From Phylloscopus collybita (Eukaryota > Chordata > Aves > Passeriformes > Phylloscopidae), in assembly GCA_027886175.1 (NCBI GenBank), contig JAJNNQ010000075.1:59722001-59786000 (forward strand): DNA of 64,000 nucleotides, written 5' to 3'. The notes under the pieces are model-generated. The model made no database searches. It was not told the origin of the DNA and saw nothing but the letters and a program-made list of their open reading frames with translations. The position numbers and the translations under genes are program-made. Positions 14,795 to 27,339 of the stretch are shown piece by piece (position 1 is the first letter of the stretch; every line of letters starts with the position of its first letter).

Positions 14795-14856
14795 ACAAAA
14801 CAAAACAAACAAACAAACAAACAAAAACCCTACAAACAAACAACAAAAAAAAACCC
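14795..14856. repeat. (AAAC)n simple repeat
   Basis: Degenerate AAAC/AAAAC units, interrupted near 14827-14833 by a short CCCTAC stretch. Low-complexity sequence with no sign of function. Confidence 0.85.
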
Positions 14857-17739
14857 AGAAGAATTTTCTGAATAGCTGTTTAGAGGTTGTTGTTTAGGAA
14901 GATCAAACAGCTGCATGTCTGAATTGGAGCACAGGGTTTCTATTCTTATCACTAATTGACTCACTTTCAGTTTGTGGGAACAGATAAGAAAATGATTCTT
15001 CTTGCTGGGTTGTCTTTAGAGAAATGATAAGACACAAACATAAACAAAGGGATACACAGTTTACTTCACCTGTGTCCATCAGGTCCAGACAGGAAAATTA
15101 TATTGAGACTGGTTTCTCATTAGGTATTCATACATCTCTGGCCAGTAATGTACCTGAGCAATTGAAAAACTCCCTGGGAATTTACTAATGACAAGGGAGG
15201 GAAAAAAATTTAATCTGATTACTTGCTTGGTAAATAGCATTAAAAATGACCATGGAAAGAACTGAGCCTGCAGCTCTCAGACCCAGTCTTCCAGCTGTAA
15301 GCTTTTCCCCAGAGATTGCTGATTTCTTTTTTGGGGGGTTTACAAATATAATCGAAGCTGAAGAATCAATCTATAGTGCTAAAATATGACAGAGGCTGCT
15401 TTTTTTCTTTTCTGTCCAGTTTAAAAATCTAGTCAGGAACAGCAACTTCAAACAAAGAGAATTTCTACCATTTCCTCCTATTTTTTAGTGGAAGTGCAGA
15501 AAGTCTGACTTCAGAGAAACACTTCTGCTCCTGTGACAATCTGCCATCCTTCATGACTGGATCTTGTCACATTGTGAAACAACTTGTGAATCAGAGAGTC
15601 TGTACCATAACACAGAGAGTGGGAGGCTTAGCAAACAGAAGCTGGGTTCCTGCCCACAAATTTTGAGCCTTGTTTCAGCATGTTACTCTTTATTCAATAC
15701 CCACTATCACTTAGAGAAATTGCCAGAGAGAAACTACCACACAGGTTAAACTATTTATTGTACCTTTACGTACATTTCAGAGCATAAGGTGTGAACATTC
15801 AATCAGATGTTAGGGATTGAGGACAAAGTGTCACAAAAAAGCCAACTTTCACCTCTGAGAGGAAGCAAGTATGATTCTGCTGATGATTTTCCCACATCAT
15901 GCAAGTATTGTGAAATCCAGCTACTGAGTAGCAATCAAAAGGTCAGCACATCAATTTATTAATGATTGGATGCTCTTGTGGGGCATTTTCACTGAATTAG
16001 CTACATCTACAATTACAATAGTACTTTATCTGATGTTAAGTCATATTATATTCAAATTCTTCAATCATCTTGAATACTGACTTGATTGCATGAGCTACCG
16101 TGCAATCAAAAGATTATTTAATACCACATCCACAATGCAACCATGGATGACTGAAACAAAAAAAAAAACAAAAATATTTTTGTGCAACTTCCACTACCAG
16201 TGATAGTTCAGTAAGAAAGTTAAAGAATCCTCATATTTCCTTACAAATATTTTAAGTTTAAAAACTTGATTCACTTTATACTGTGTGAAAGTAGAGAAAG
16301 GATCAGCACTTAATTTATGAAGTGGTGGTAAAACTCATCTTGGTGGAAAGTGAACCCATGCCTTTCCACAGAAGAATCTGGACCTGCCAATGATATTGCT
16401 GAATTCTTTAGACCGTCGCCTTAAGAAATCACCTCTTACAAGGAACATTCATTCCAACTGTAATCCCATACTTCTCTATTACTATAAGAAAAGGCTAAGA
16501 TAATACAGTGGTCGGTTCACTGCCATTTAGGTTTAGAAATATATATCCCATCAAGCACATTCAGACCCAGCTTTTCAAAACACAGACATTCACATACAAT
16601 GATGAAAACTTCAGATTCCAAATTTAGTACAGGTGTTTCATTTAAGTGCTTTCAAAAGCCACATTATTTTTCTCCTTGTTCTGGTAAACATTTCACTATT
16701 AGCAGTCAATTAAAACTGCTTACCCAAACTTTATTTTAAATGCATGTCACCCCAGCAGTATAAAGCATCTTCTGCTTCCCATTAAATCAATCAAATAGTA
16801 GGATCTTAGTATTTAACTTCTTCTAGTAACTAGATTTTCAATAGTTCACAAAGTGTACTGTCAAATTAAATAACATCTTTTCTTGTTTGAGCCAAGAATT
16901 TCAGGAGATTTTTATTTTTATTTTCCAGTGTGCATTTGCTTTTTTTGTAATACCATCGTGTTGTTCAGCCATGGTCCAGCCTAAAATGCACTATGATCCT
17001 GAGATCTTTTTCTACAACACCTCTGCCTCACCTGTTGTTCCTCACTTGAATGTGGCATTGGTGTTCAGTTTTTCTCAGCTCTTTTTAATTTCTAAGCTTG
17101 ATTTCAACACTTGAATGCGTTGACAACAACAGTGTCTTCAAATTTATTGAGCGTAGTATTTATCCCATTAGTCAAGTAACTAATGAAATTACTGAGAAGG
17201 ACATCTCTAACTTTTTTCAATGATCTCATTTGATACATGAGTTGGTTTTGACTTTGAATCATTGTTAACCTTGAAAACTGTATTAAGAAAGAATATGAAT
17301 TTTCTAATTTCATTTATAAAGCAGCAATACCTCGGTTTTTCCAGTTACCACTGTGATATCAGAGAGTTATTACCAGTACCAAGAGAAGATAACACATTCC
17401 TGAGTCTTCAAATCTAATGTTCTTACTTTGTTTGGTTTGTTGAATTAAAGACAGCCCTTAGAAGAAGTTGGGGCATTTTTTTTTAAGCACTTCAGCTACT
17501 GTGTACACAAATCCCCACTAACTACTTAATTTAAAAAAATCATCTCTAGATGTGGTTTAAAGAAATACAGATGCATCATTTAGTCTTCATTCTCCTCCTG
17601 CAGGATTTCAGTCAGGAAACCATTCAGGCATACAGATTTCATTACTGAAATAGATGGAAACGTCAGCCTGTGTAAAAGCTTCGAGCACAGGAACAGAAAG
17701 GCAAGATCAGTTTTTCTTTGTCCATTTTTTTTCCCCCCA

Positions 17740-17850
17740 CCCGGCGCTATTTCTGCTTTGTCCCTTTTCCCCATCGCTTGTCTGCGCAGCTTCGCGGGCT
17801 CCCTCTGCCGGGTACCGGCCGCGCCTCGCCTCCCCTGCGCCCGCGCAACA
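17740..17850. promoter_or_regulatory. Isolated CpG-dense block, possible promoter or enhancer
   Basis: About 14 CpG dinucleotides lie in roughly 106 bp (17742-17847), with GC boxes absent but GCGC and CCGG motifs frequent, in DNA that is otherwise AT-rich and CpG-poor. Two more CpGs lie just upstream (near 17660-17690). The block is 10 kb upstream of the GALR1 start. On the minus strand an ATG in reasonable context occurs near 17779, but the following frame is not recognisable as any protein. It could be a small CpG-island promoter of a noncoding RNA, an enhancer, or a recently inserted fragment. The sequence alone does not decide. Confidence 0.4.
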
Positions 17851-19582
17851 AAACACACAGGACTGATTTCAGCAGCGTTTAATAACTAAGAAACCATCAG
17901 TTTATCAAAGGATAAAGCTTCGTGTAGCCTCAGTGTGCAATCCAGATCATAATATGCTTCCTGAGCTAAAAAAATATTTGAAAAGTCTACAATGGTTCCT
18001 TTTTCTTCCCCTTCAATTTCTTTCGGGGTTTGAAAAGGGAGAAATAAAAGATGCAGCTAACCAGTAGATTAATATCCCATAGTATCCATTCTAAGAATCC
18101 AAATAAAACACTGAAATATAAATTTTCAGGTAAGCAGCTTTTAATATCTCTCTTTACTCAGGCAAAATTCCGCAATAATCTGGATGCGTCATACTTTCTC
18201 TTAGCTGGCAGTCTTTCCTCCTAACTCAGGAGAGGATGTGCATTTTCTCTTGCTCCCCAGGATATTGCAAACTAGCACGGGAGAATTTCTAGATCGAATC
18301 CCAGATCGAATCTAGATCGATTATGGCCCTCTTTTCAGTAGATATACAGACAGTTACAACATTATTATATAGACTTCTAAAAATATTTCCATAATCAATA
18401 TAATGAAAAGCCTCCTCTAAAGGCTTGAGAAAATGAAGCTAGTTTTTGTTGGTTTTTCTTTTAATTAGAGTAAGAATATTAATAATTTTATATGGTGATT
18501 CCTTGTATTAATCCAGAGTGATTTGAAAGTGGAAGAAGCACTGGAAAGTTTGCACAAGGCAGACCCAAATCACAGGTCATATGCTTGACAAGACTATTTT
18601 ACCTGGATTGTATTTGCAGATTAAGACTTCTAACAATTATTGCCTTTTCAGAATTTCTTATGGTTTAAATACCTGTATTTCATTTCCAAGAACTAGCTAA
18701 GTACAGAGATAATGAGAAACAGATACTGAGTGATAAATACATATTTCTATGATCATGTCTTCCACACATGAATGTGTTGAAGATGTATCCAGAAAAAAAA
18801 CGGTCTCAGGTAAATTTTGACTGTTGGAACAAACCTGTGGAACAGCTTTAGGCAGCTCAACACATCACTGCTAATGATGCACCCCTGTCCAGGGATAAGA
18901 TTTGCTGGTGTACCCTCTCCCTTCCTGAAGTTTGTGATGGTCAGTCGAGGTTGTGTGTATGGATGCAAAACTGTTTTACCAAGAGAAACTTATGAATGAC
19001 ACCTGATGTAATGACTATATGGAATGCCTTGAGAGAATGTCAGCTTCATTTTAAGTCCTTGCCAATTGTGCATTGTGCTCTACTTTGTATAAATATTGCC
19101 AAACTGTTGAAGAAAATATGTAATTTATTATACAATTTTAGTGATGACTAATAAATAAAAACATAAGCTATTTATATGACTTATATATTCTTATATACCT
19201 ATAAACACTATTTATGTCCAAGTGGCCATGGCTTAGTTTGGTATTGGTCGATTCAAGTTTGTCTACATTAGGTTTTCCATAGTGTTTTAAGGAACATTTG
19301 CTGGTTTCCTTTCTGTAACCTAATGTAGCAAGAATTTCAAGCATTGAAAAAAAAAATTTTTGTAAGGAAAAGGAAAAGGAAATTTTCCTTCAGAATTTTT
19401 ATAAAGAAATGTGTACCCTAAGAGTCTAGTACAGAATTGTCCTAAGACAATTTAAACACAAACCCATTCCCTTCAGTCATTACTATGTAATATTGTCCCT
19501 CTCTTTGACACATGTGCTTCCTATGGTGTTGCAAAGAAAAATTGTGTAATTGCAAACATCTTGCTCTTAGAAAAGATCACAG

Positions 19583-19641
19583 TATAAAATAATAGGAAGA
19601 AAGGCAGCAAGCTTTTATAAAATAATAGGAAGAAAGGCAGC
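19583..19641 (+). repeat. Perfect 26-bp direct repeat
   Basis: The 26-bp sequence at 19583-19608 is repeated exactly at 19616-19641, separated by 7 bp (AAGCTTT). It looks like a recent local tandem duplication of about 33 bp. Confidence 0.95.
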
Positions 19642-21114
19642 TGAAACAAAATCCCTGAAGTACTTCAATTTTGTTAAATTCAATTTGGATAAGCTCTGAT
19701 GAGGATTTAACAACACTACTCCGGGCTCTCTGCATCTCAGAAGAAATGTTTTATCTGTTGATTATTTTTCCTACATGGAAAAAAATCTGAGGAGCTAATT
19801 CTATCTCCAGGAAACAAGTGATAGATACAACTGATGGGTAGTGGTCTTGACATAATATTTTTGGGTAAGAATAACAAAAGATCATATTCATGAATAAAGT
19901 CATCCTTTCACAACTGAAACGGCTTTTTGAAAATTCTCAGATAGATAAAATGAGCTAGCTATCGATTCACTACAGATGTCTCTTTTGAATATTTTTATTT
20001 CAAAAGTCTTTAATAGAAGTGTATAAAAATAATCTGAGAAATATGACTAAAGTAATTGAAAAGTGGTTTTACTCCTTAGTTTCTGTGGCCATACTTTTTC
20101 CCTTCAGTGTTTCAGTTTCTCCTTATAAAAACTGAATCAAACACAGGCCACCATAACAAAACTAAAAAGTTTGTATTTTAATTTATGTTACTGCATTAAA
20201 TTCTTAAATGACTATGTGAATATAGGCTGAGGATTTCTTTAGTAAATTAGTTTTTTATAAAATGTCAAAACCCAATGCAAAATTGATCAAACTGACAAGG
20301 TTCCAACGGAGACAAATTTTATCAGTGATAGATTTCAAACTCAGTGAACCTAAGAGTTCACTCTAACTTAATTTTTTTAAAAAATAGAAACAGATTCACA
20401 AAGTTATGCCAGTTCTATAATCTACTAAATTCATGCTGTGATTGATTTATTTCTGGACAATTATACGTGGGATATCAGTGGAAGACTAACATAATTAGAA
20501 CTCAGAAAATAAACTTTTTATTAAAAAATTGTAGTTTCAAAGGGTGGTTTCTGGAGTTATTTTAAAAGGGGAAAAAATAAAAGATATAGCAATAATCCAG
20601 TCAAGATGAAATGAGTTAGTGTGTCTTTTTTGTTTCACACCAAATCCAAACTATAACTAAAAATCCATTTCTTAAAAATATCCAAGAAAACACAGGAATT
20701 ATTTATCTTCTGACACTCAGTTTGTCACTATGTTAATTACAAAACCACCCTATTTGCATGTTGATTTATATGGGTTACTCCAGGATTCCTTGGAATGAAA
20801 CACCTCAAAAATAATGTCGTGAAGGCATTTGATGACCAAAAGCAAACACAGCTTCTCATGGCTGAGCTGTTGGCACAAAGGACTGGGCTGCACACAGGAC
20901 TGACACGAAAAGTTGGATATGTAAAGGCACAAAGTATGGATGCTCTGCCATCTACTTACCATGCTTCTTCAGGATAGTTTATATAATCCTCTGGATTCAC
21001 TAAAAACGATCATTGCACACCAAGGCACATTGCAATTTTCCTTCCAGGAGGAAAAGCCAAGGAATCTTTGTGTATTGGATCAATTTTTTACCTCAAGTTC
21101 CTCCACCAGCGGGC

Positions 21115-21196
21115 ACAAAACACAGCTGTGTTTTTATGCACAGGCAGGTTGGTTCTGCAGCCAACATTAAAAATCAAGGAAATCAAGGAAAATGAA
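21115..21196 (+). repeat. Dispersed repeat, copy A (related to 23440-23538)
   Basis: The first 59 bp match those of copy B at 23440 with only two mismatches. Copy A then runs directly into an ATCAAGGAA doublet, while copy B has about 30 extra bases before the same AATCAAGGAAAATGAA ending. The flanks are not similar. I do not recognise the family. Confidence 0.85.
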
Positions 21197-23439
21197 TCTG
21201 AACTGTCTCCAGCAAGGGCTGCTTGTCTCCAAATATTGAAAAGTGTCTGCAAAAGCAAAGAGAGTACACCGTTTTCCACATTCATAGGTAAGAGAGGAGT
21301 ATACTTAAATTGCTGCACTAGGAGTGTCAGTAAACAATATCAGAGATTTCTGGTTGTAAGTGATAGCTGAGCACTAGGAGTGCCTACAAAGGTGGTGGGG
21401 TTCCATCAGTGCTGTTGTTGTAGGATCAACAGGTATTTATGAAGATTGGTTGCACATAATCAATTGTTCTTCTTTCTGATTCTTCTTTGCCTTCGGAGTT
21501 GCGGGGCAGACAGATTAGGAACTCCTCCCACAGAACCTTCTTCCATGGAGCTCTGCATACGCCCAGTGAGCCTTGAGTGATGAGGGAAGGGAAGGCAACC
21601 ACATCTATAATTTTGGTGAACTTCAAATAAACCCTGAGTAATAACATCTCCCGTGAAATGTCAGAAAATGAAAAATAGGATTAGTTTAATGATCTGTACT
21701 CTGAATGAAGCCCTCTCCCAGAGCAAATTAAAACACTGCACAACTGGGCCTGAATCCATAAGCCACAACTCAGGCAGTTACAAAAACCAATAAAAAAGAA
21801 AATTCTAGCTCAAACAAGACCAAACTTAACCTACCTTCATCCACTGCAACAAAGTATTTCAGTAATTACCTGAAAGTAAAACTGGTCTCTGCTCTGTCAG
21901 GAAAAAAAAAAAAAATTGCAAGAGCTGGGGGAAGGATTCACTAAAACCCAGAGAGATGGCAGCAGCACTGAAATCGGCTTCTGCAAGACCTAAAGTTGAG
22001 ACCTCTGGCAACTATGGAATTAATTTGCTGTGCTGAATTTGTCTTTTTGATCTCTATATGTTAATTCCCTCTCCTTGAATTCTGATGCAGCCAAAGTCCT
22101 AACAGCAGTAAATTGATGTGCAGCATACAGACCTGTAAAAGGAAATAACCTTTTAGTCATCCCCAGAACTTTGTAACTGAAATTAATTTTGTCAGGCAAT
22201 TTAACTGGAAGATAGGAGATGTATTTTTTAAAGCAGACAGTATCTGATAGTAATTCTATATAGTAGTTCTAATAGTACTTCTAATGAGGACTATTAAATC
22301 TTCATTAGGGCTTTGTTTCCTGACTCACAATTTGTATGATGACAGTCTGACATACAAAATTAAAACAAATGGTGAACTCGTAGATTTGTCTAGGAAAATC
22401 CTGGTTTTCTTTTCTACATCTTTGCATGGCCTTTGCACAGCTATAGAGGTATATTATTACCATTTTCCTACACACTATAAATCTCTGCTTACATAGGTAT
22501 CTGCTTACATATATATTTTTTAAAAAAGGTCAATATTCCAAGAAAAATCAAAATTATGATTAACACACTTTTTCAGACAGGATGCCTCCAGGAAAACAGC
22601 AACTTGCTCACTTTTTTTTTTTCCTTTATAGGAAAAATGAGCTGTATTTGGAGCCATCTCCATGCTCTTTGGCAAGGTGTATATATCAGATTTTTCTTCT
22701 CTTGAAAGAGGAAGACAGGTGTCAAGCCAAGTCCAGGACACTGCTGACACACAAGCCCTTTCTGATCTCTGTGGAGAGGCTGAAGGAGCCAAGGTTGCTG
22801 CTGCTGCTGCTGCCAGGATGGAGGAGAGTGTGGAGCAGCAGTAATTGCTGGGAAAGGTGCCCATCATGTCCATCCACTGTCACTGCCCACCTGTTTTCTC
22901 CCTTTGCCAAAAGAAATGCCCCAGTGACCAAGGTCTCCAAGGCCGGACAGTGAAATCCTGGCCTTTTCCCTTACATCAGATGTTCACTGCCTCTGCCTGT
23001 GCCTGGAGCTGACCCCAGACAAAGCAACCTGAAAACTCCTGGTTGCTTTGCCAGCAGCAAACCCCTGCTTCAGCTGGACTCACGCTTTCCAAGTTACTCC
23101 CTTCTACTCTTACCTCTTTCAGCCTTGATAATTTTGATGTTTGCCAACTTCATGGCTAAGGTAACTTCTTGAGCCCATATTTCTGTTTTTCCTATATAAA
23201 AACATGATGCTCATTTTACAGAATTTAAGCCTCTCCTGAGCCCTATGCCCTCACTCCAGTCAGTTGTACATTTTACGAAGCAGTTTGAAGGTAGAATAAT
23301 TGTCCATTTAAAAGACTTCTGCAGCTGCTGTGCCCATGACCTGGACACCTGCTGCATTCTCCTGAGTTTAGTAAGACCTGATCTATTGTGTTATATTGTA
23401 TTAGAAGTGTTCATCAAAATACACTTGATTCTGTTTTAG

Positions 23440-23538
23440 ACAAAACACAGCTGTGTTTTTAAGCACAGGCAGGTTGCTTCTGCAGCCAACATTAAAAAGC
23501 ATCCCATGGGGTAATTGTCACAAATCAAGGAAAATGAA
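23440..23538 (+). repeat. Dispersed repeat, copy B (related to 21115-21196)
   Basis: Same orientation as copy A and about 2.3 kb away. After the shared 59 bp there is an insertion containing CATCCCATGGGGTAATTG, then the shared ending. Either copy B gained this insert or copy A lost it. It may be part of an unnamed interspersed repeat or a local duplication with eroded flanks. Confidence 0.85.
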
Positions 23539-26500
23539 ACAAGCAACTTTCCTCAACAACTATAATGCAAGTTCATGTTGTTAGACCATGGGGTTTAGCT
23601 TTTGGCATTTTTTACAGAGAATATTTCTGGGAGTTGAATAAAGTATAGATACATGTTTCTTTGTACAATTTTTAAGCCCAAAACATATTGCTTTAAAGCA
23701 CTAAATAGTGATACAAAGTATGAATAGGATTTTGGAAACTTAGCTTCAAATTTACTTTTGATTGCCTGCATTTTAAGGCTTTTTTAGAACTGATTTTTAA
23801 GAACTGGAATAGAGAGCTAGGAGGAAAAAATCATCAGCACAGACTCAGGGATGGAATGACAATGGCTCTCAAATGTGTATGGGCAGATGTTCACTTCTTT
23901 TTAAATGTCAGCAAGAAGCAATAAACCTCAATTTATTGGTGACACTTCTCCACTATGAAAATCTGTATGTAGTGACAACTGTGACCTGTGGGTTACATTA
24001 TTCCCAAGAATATAGAGAGACAGGGAGTTAATGCTTATAAATGCTTGACTTTTACATACTAGTAACTTTATAGAGGGGGAATCTAATGTGGGTTATGAAT
24101 CATGGACTTTTTTCATTTGACTTTTGAATTTTACTTAAAGTTCACATCCACCTTTAAAATGCAAATTTCTACTCCAGGAACTTGTCACAAAGAAAAATAA
24201 CGGGGTATGATTGATGTGACTGCTGCATCTTATCTTCTTTCACAAATAAATTTAAAAAGTCAGTCTTGAAAATAAATGTGTTTTCAGTCTTGTGTTTTAT
24301 AAACAAAATATGCCCAAACTGGAGAATGTTCTTTGCAGCAAAGAAAAGTGGTCAATCAGCTAAGGGCTGAACTGTCAAAAGATTTCTAAAGGTTAAGGTT
24401 ACTCATATGCTTTAGCATAAATACACTTTGAATGGTTTTTCTTTATTGATACTGTGGTGCAGTTGGGAGCCTTGAACCTCAACTCCAGCTTCAGCTTCAC
24501 TATGGAAAAAAGCCTGAAAACACTCCCAAAAGGCCACAAAAGAGCTTATACAGGACTTTACTAAAACTCTTCTCTGAAGAAGTTGTGTATCTTATTATTT
24601 TATTATTGTGGGATGATGAAATGCATAAAGACAACTATGTATGTATTTGTATAATCAGATGATGATTTTTTGTGCCTCAGTTATTCCATGTAACCAAAAG
24701 TGGGACAGTAGCTAAAAACTGCATTGTTTATTGCTTCTGGGGTGCTAATTAAATGTTCATTTTAAAATACAAAAACATTTTACTGACATTATATTGACTA
24801 TATGTTTATTATACCTATATACCTGCATTAAATAGGAACAAGACCTTAGTAGTAATTAATATTTTAAATCATTGCATTGGAATCCTCATTCCTGATATAA
24901 AATTGCACCAGTGTAAGTCAAATACTTTTATCATTGGAAGAACATGAAAATAACATAACCAATAATTGGAGTGAGCAAAAAGAAGGACATCCTTGTATAT
25001 TCTTACAATAATATCTTCTGGATTTACCCACTGAGGAGTAAATATGAAGGCCTAGACTTAGCAGGGTATGTAGGTTCCCATCCCTTTTAGACATTTTTAC
25101 TGCTTCCTCGATTGATTGCTAAGGGAAATTTTGGAGCCAAACAAATTTTTGGAGGTGAGTTATCTGATAAAGACAATTGTGGATTCTAGTCACAGAAAGA
25201 AGAACATTGCATGCAGTTTCTTGCACTTCCTGAAGTTCCTAGGCTATTTTAGTTTTAATAGATCTTTTCATGTCAAAAAGTATTCAGGAAAACAATAAAA
25301 TTAATTCAGTAAAACCAGATTCAAGGAAATGTGTGAGGCACATACTTAAGAGATCTCTTTTGCAAAGACATGAAATTTATTTTCTTGAAGCGCAATGAAA
25401 TATTTTTACTGCTTTTTTTTCTCATAGTTTTTCAACTAGTTCCTGTATTTAACTATATATTTATTTGTACTGTATTCGTAACAGCTTTTCCATCTCAACT
25501 TTCTTTTGCATTAAAATTTTACTCAGTCTAGATAAGAAGAACAGTGGTTTAACATAATCTGTTAACAATACCTGTTTGGTTATGACAGTCTTAATAGCAA
25601 CCATGAGTGTTGTCAGTGTGGGAACTTTCCTTCACTCATGTAAAAGCTGGTGCCTGAAGGTCTGAGAGAAAAGCTGCAATATAGTTGTATTCTTGGGATT
25701 TTTCCCCCCTAAAACTACCCCTAAAGGTAGTTTTGTAGGAACTGTATGCTTTACAATAGATATGTAGCAGTAAAGCAAAGCTTGAACCACAAAACTGTCA
25801 ATTAAATATCCAAAGGAAACCAATAGTCAACTCTCCATCCAAATCACTAATGTGATTTTCAGGTTGATTCCTGGTAAAATTGATTTTGTTTCTATACACA
25901 CTTCTCCCGCTTACTTTTCTATTAAGTGTAATATCCTTTGTTCTAACCTTTCAGGCTATTCTGTACAAAAGATATTTTGCAAGAAAACAGAAGTGTGAGT
26001 GGTGAGGACCAGCAGTGTATCAGATGGAGGATTGCATTAGCTTCATCAAAACCAGGGCTGCACTCCAGACATCCTGGAAAATGAGTGGTGTCTGGCAACA
26101 TGACATGATTCAAAAGCAAACCATCAGTCATATTCAAAACGTTTCTTGTATCTCCTTCACCACATTCATAGGCAAACATAGGCATCAGCAACACTAGGAA
26201 AGCCTGTAGACTTCTGTTCATTTTCACAATATATTCAGAGAATTTCCAAAAGGTGTGTGGTACCTGATATATCGTAGAAAGATTTAAGAGTGCTCTTTCT
26301 CACATCCCTGGCAGAAGTAGAGGCTAACAGATTTGTATGATAATCAAACATGTCAACAAAACTATTAAGAATGCACATTACAAATAATTACAAACCCAAG
26401 TCTTTGAGGAATCCCTACTAGTTTATTTTTGCTTGATATATTTATAAATTCTTAAATGAGTTACAACAGCTGTAGAAACCAGCTCAATCCAAATAAGTTT

Positions 26501-26839
26501 CTTAGATCTATACAAACTGAATTGTGCTCTCCCATGATGTGTTCCTTTGGATGTAATGGGGCAGACCATAAATTACTTTAATCAAAATCTAGATGTGCAG
26601 AAGTGGATGGCTTTGCAGTCAGCTGATGTGCAGCTGCTGAGATGCTTCAATATAAGTAGCAAAAAGAAAGGTAGAAAAAACCCCGCCAAACTGCAGACTG
26701 AAAAACAGGCAAACAAAAGCTCGCTGCCTCCAAGAGCACATCTGGGCGCTTCTGTTGGTCACTGCTGCTGCCAGCTGCAGCTCACTGACTGGTAACTCGG
26801 AAACAAAGGGATAAAACCCCTCAGGCAAATCCGCTTCAT

Positions 26840-27112
26840 TCACAAGGTATATGTGCCGGAGAGAACATCCTCATGAACTCGCATCCGTGTGCTGGGGCAA
26901 GTTTTATGTTTCGCCCCGTTCTGAAAGGGCTGGCTTTCCAGGAGCTCCCGTTTCGGCCCCGTGTAGCGCTGCCCGCGGCTGCCGGGCTCCAAGGAGCCCG
27001 CGGGCCCTCAGCAGGGATGCGCTCCTGCCGCGGAGGAGCTCTCGAATGCCGAGATTTGGCACTGAAAAGCGCCTAGACTTCCTATTCCATTTCTTTTGCT
27101 TTGCGGTGTTGC
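26840..27112 (+). promoter_or_regulatory. Upstream shore of the GALR1 CpG island
   Basis: CpG and GC content rise abruptly here relative to the AT-rich upstream DNA. The core at 26938-27072 holds dense CGG, GCGC and CCGCGG motifs. It is separated from the main island by a G/T-only tract. Both parts probably belong to one promoter region of GALR1, which is inferred from position and composition only. Confidence 0.55.
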
Positions 27113-27262
27113 TTGGTTTGGTTTTGGGTGTGTTTGTTTGTTTGTTTGTTGGGTTTTTGTTTGTTTGTTTGGTTTTGGTTTTTTGTGGTGGTTTTTTTTT
27201 GTTTGTTTTGTTTTGTTTTGGTTTTTTTGTTGTTTTTTTTTTTTGTTGTTTTTTTTTTTTTG
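27113..27262 (+). repeat. 150-nt tract containing only G and T
   Basis: Every base from 27113 to 27262 on the + strand is G or T. The tract is built from GTTT, GTTTT and long T units and sits inside the CpG island about 770 bp before the GALR1 ATG. It is a degenerate GTTT-type simple repeat with complete strand asymmetry. Confidence 0.95.
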
Positions 27263-27339
27263 ATTCTTTAATAGGAAGGGGTGACAGTGTCTGCCGCCTT
27301 TTGTCCTTTGAGATTCTGAGTGATTAATGGAAATCTGTG

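Larger units (their letters stand above)
10566..17650. other. Gene-free upstream DNA
   Basis: No coding exon or RNA gene recognised. It holds a C15 run, a pyrimidine/T tract and an AAAC-type simple repeat, listed separately. A somewhat GC-richer patch near 12660-13090 has short overlapping open frames on the minus strand, but none looks like a protein family, and the patch may be an old repeat. Confidence 0.6.
17851..26839. other. Gene-free upstream DNA
   Basis: No coding exon or RNA gene recognised. It contains a perfect 26-bp direct repeat (19583 and 19616), two related 59-bp sequences (21115 and 23440) and a moderately GC-rich patch near 22650-23100 that includes a short CTG run. Short open frames on both strands in that patch are not supported as genes. 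Confidence 0.6.

Noticed and set aside
22520..22953. Overlapping 117- and 123-codon open frames on opposite strands near a CTG run
   Set aside because: No family resemblance, no splice or promoter context, and open frames on both strands are explained by the GC-rich low-complexity sequence.
26851..27327. 158-codon open frame through the CpG island shore and the G/T tract
   Set aside because: Its C-terminal half is the F/V/L-rich translation of the G/T-only repeat; nothing resembles a protein domain.
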